Assembly: GCA_900547035.1 (NCBI GenBank)
Contig: URFM01000074.1
Span: 1 to 12,965, forward strand
Direction of reading: 5' to 3'
Length of the DNA: 12,965 nt
From: an uncultured Clostridium sp.
GTDB taxonomy: Bacteria > Bacillota > Clostridia > Lachnospirales > Lachnospiraceae
Position 1 is the first letter of the stretch. Each line of letters starts with the position of its first letter. Below are positions 12,651 through 12,965 of the stretch, in pieces. Below the pieces are notes generated by a model that was not told the origin of the DNA, ran no database searches, and saw only the letters and a list, made by a program, of their open reading frames with translations. The position numbers were made by a program, and so were the translations under genes.

Positions 12651-12965
12651 ATATCGTTTCAGCACATACCCCACCCCCGGTTCCCGGTAGCGGATTTCCT
12701 TTCTCAGCTGAGGAATCTTCTCATACCGGATAATAGGGTACAAATCCTCCTGAACAGAGTCGATCAGATGAATCAGATTCCCCTTTTCCTCCGGGAAAAT
12801 GCTCCCGGTCTGGACCAGATAAAATACCTGCTCCAGCTCCGCGAACATATGCCACAGGCGGATCAGGACCTTCTGCAGCTCCTTCTGTCCCGGATACTCC
12901 GGATTCTTTTTCAAATATGCTGAGCATTCTTCATATATGGTATGAAAATAGGTCAAAATTTCCGT
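12600..12965 (-). CDS. Hypothetical protein, cut by the window edge
   Basis: The frame is open from the window end to the stop at 12600, giving 121 visible residues. The real start is outside, since the only early start inside would be a TTG with no ribosome site. The part seen is soluble and looks all-helical: an acidic-aromatic stretch (YFHTIYEECSAYLKKNPEYP), a helix with RLWHMFAELEQVFYLVQTG, then SVQEDLYPIIRYEKIPQLRKE and a C-terminal RYLKHAEALHQYRECIPF. I do not recognise the family and assign no function. It reads in the same direction as aspA but about 500 bp and several hairpins separate them, so one operon is unlikely. No T-tailed terminator is evident after the stop. Confidence 0.6.
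   Translation of the reverse strand, partial: TEILTYFHTIYEECSAYLKKNPEYPGQKELQKVLIRLWHMFAELEQVFYLVQTGSIFPEEKGNLIHLIDSVQEDLYPIIRYEKIPQLRKEIRYREPGVGYVLKRYLKHAEALHQYRECIPF

Overview
The window looks like the chromosome of a GC-rich member of the Clostridia, most likely a Lachnospiraceae-type gut anaerobe. This rests on strong AGGAGG ribosome sites, a tandem glycine riboswitch, a split P-protein (gcvPA/gcvPB), a DUF3881-like protein, and an integrative element inserted beside a tRNA gene. The genus cannot be fixed from the sequence alone.

Left part (1 to about 2200): the end of an integrative and conjugative or mobilizable element. A GC-rich, ORF-poor stretch (1-233) is full of long-range complementary segments and may be a structured RNA. 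An AT-rich spacer with two hairpins follows, then a small excisionase-like gene (385-591) and a tyrosine-recombinase integrase (614-2020). The integrase reads towards the 3' end of tRNA-Arg(CCT) (2201-2277, minus strand), which is the natural candidate for the attachment site. Two hairpins lie between them; the one next to the tRNA is a strong terminator for it.

Middle-left (2278-3726): a minus-strand DUF3881-like gene of unknown function (2427-3299), then a divergent intergenic region. That region carries a near-consensus sigma-A promoter, a tandem glycine riboswitch (3559-3696) and an overlapping intrinsic terminator (3696-3726).

Centre (3774-10608): one plus-strand operon, gcvT-gcvH-gcvPA-gcvPB-lplA-lpdA. 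It encodes all glycine cleavage proteins (T, H, split P, L) plus a lipoate-protein ligase that can charge the H-protein from scavenged lipoate. gcvPA/gcvPB and gcvPB/lplA overlap by ATGA, which suggests translational coupling. Glycine, through the riboswitch, should turn the operon on. GcvPA/PB decarboxylates glycine onto lipoyl-GcvH, GcvT releases ammonia and 5,10-methylene-THF, and LpdA reoxidises the dihydrolipoyl arm to make NADH. A terminator sits at and just past the lpdA stop.

Right part (10626-12965): a convergent aspartate ammonia-lyase gene (aspA, minus strand) with an unusual leader containing an 18-bp-arm imperfect palindrome and a competing small hairpin. About 500 bp without a recognisable gene follow, with AT-rich hairpins and very short ORFs behind good ribosome sites. 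A minus-strand gene of unknown function is cut by the window edge. Outside the mobile element the window is mostly ordinary metabolism. The places most worth a second look are the possible structured RNA at 1-233, the element/tRNA junction, the riboswitch expression platform and the aspA leader.
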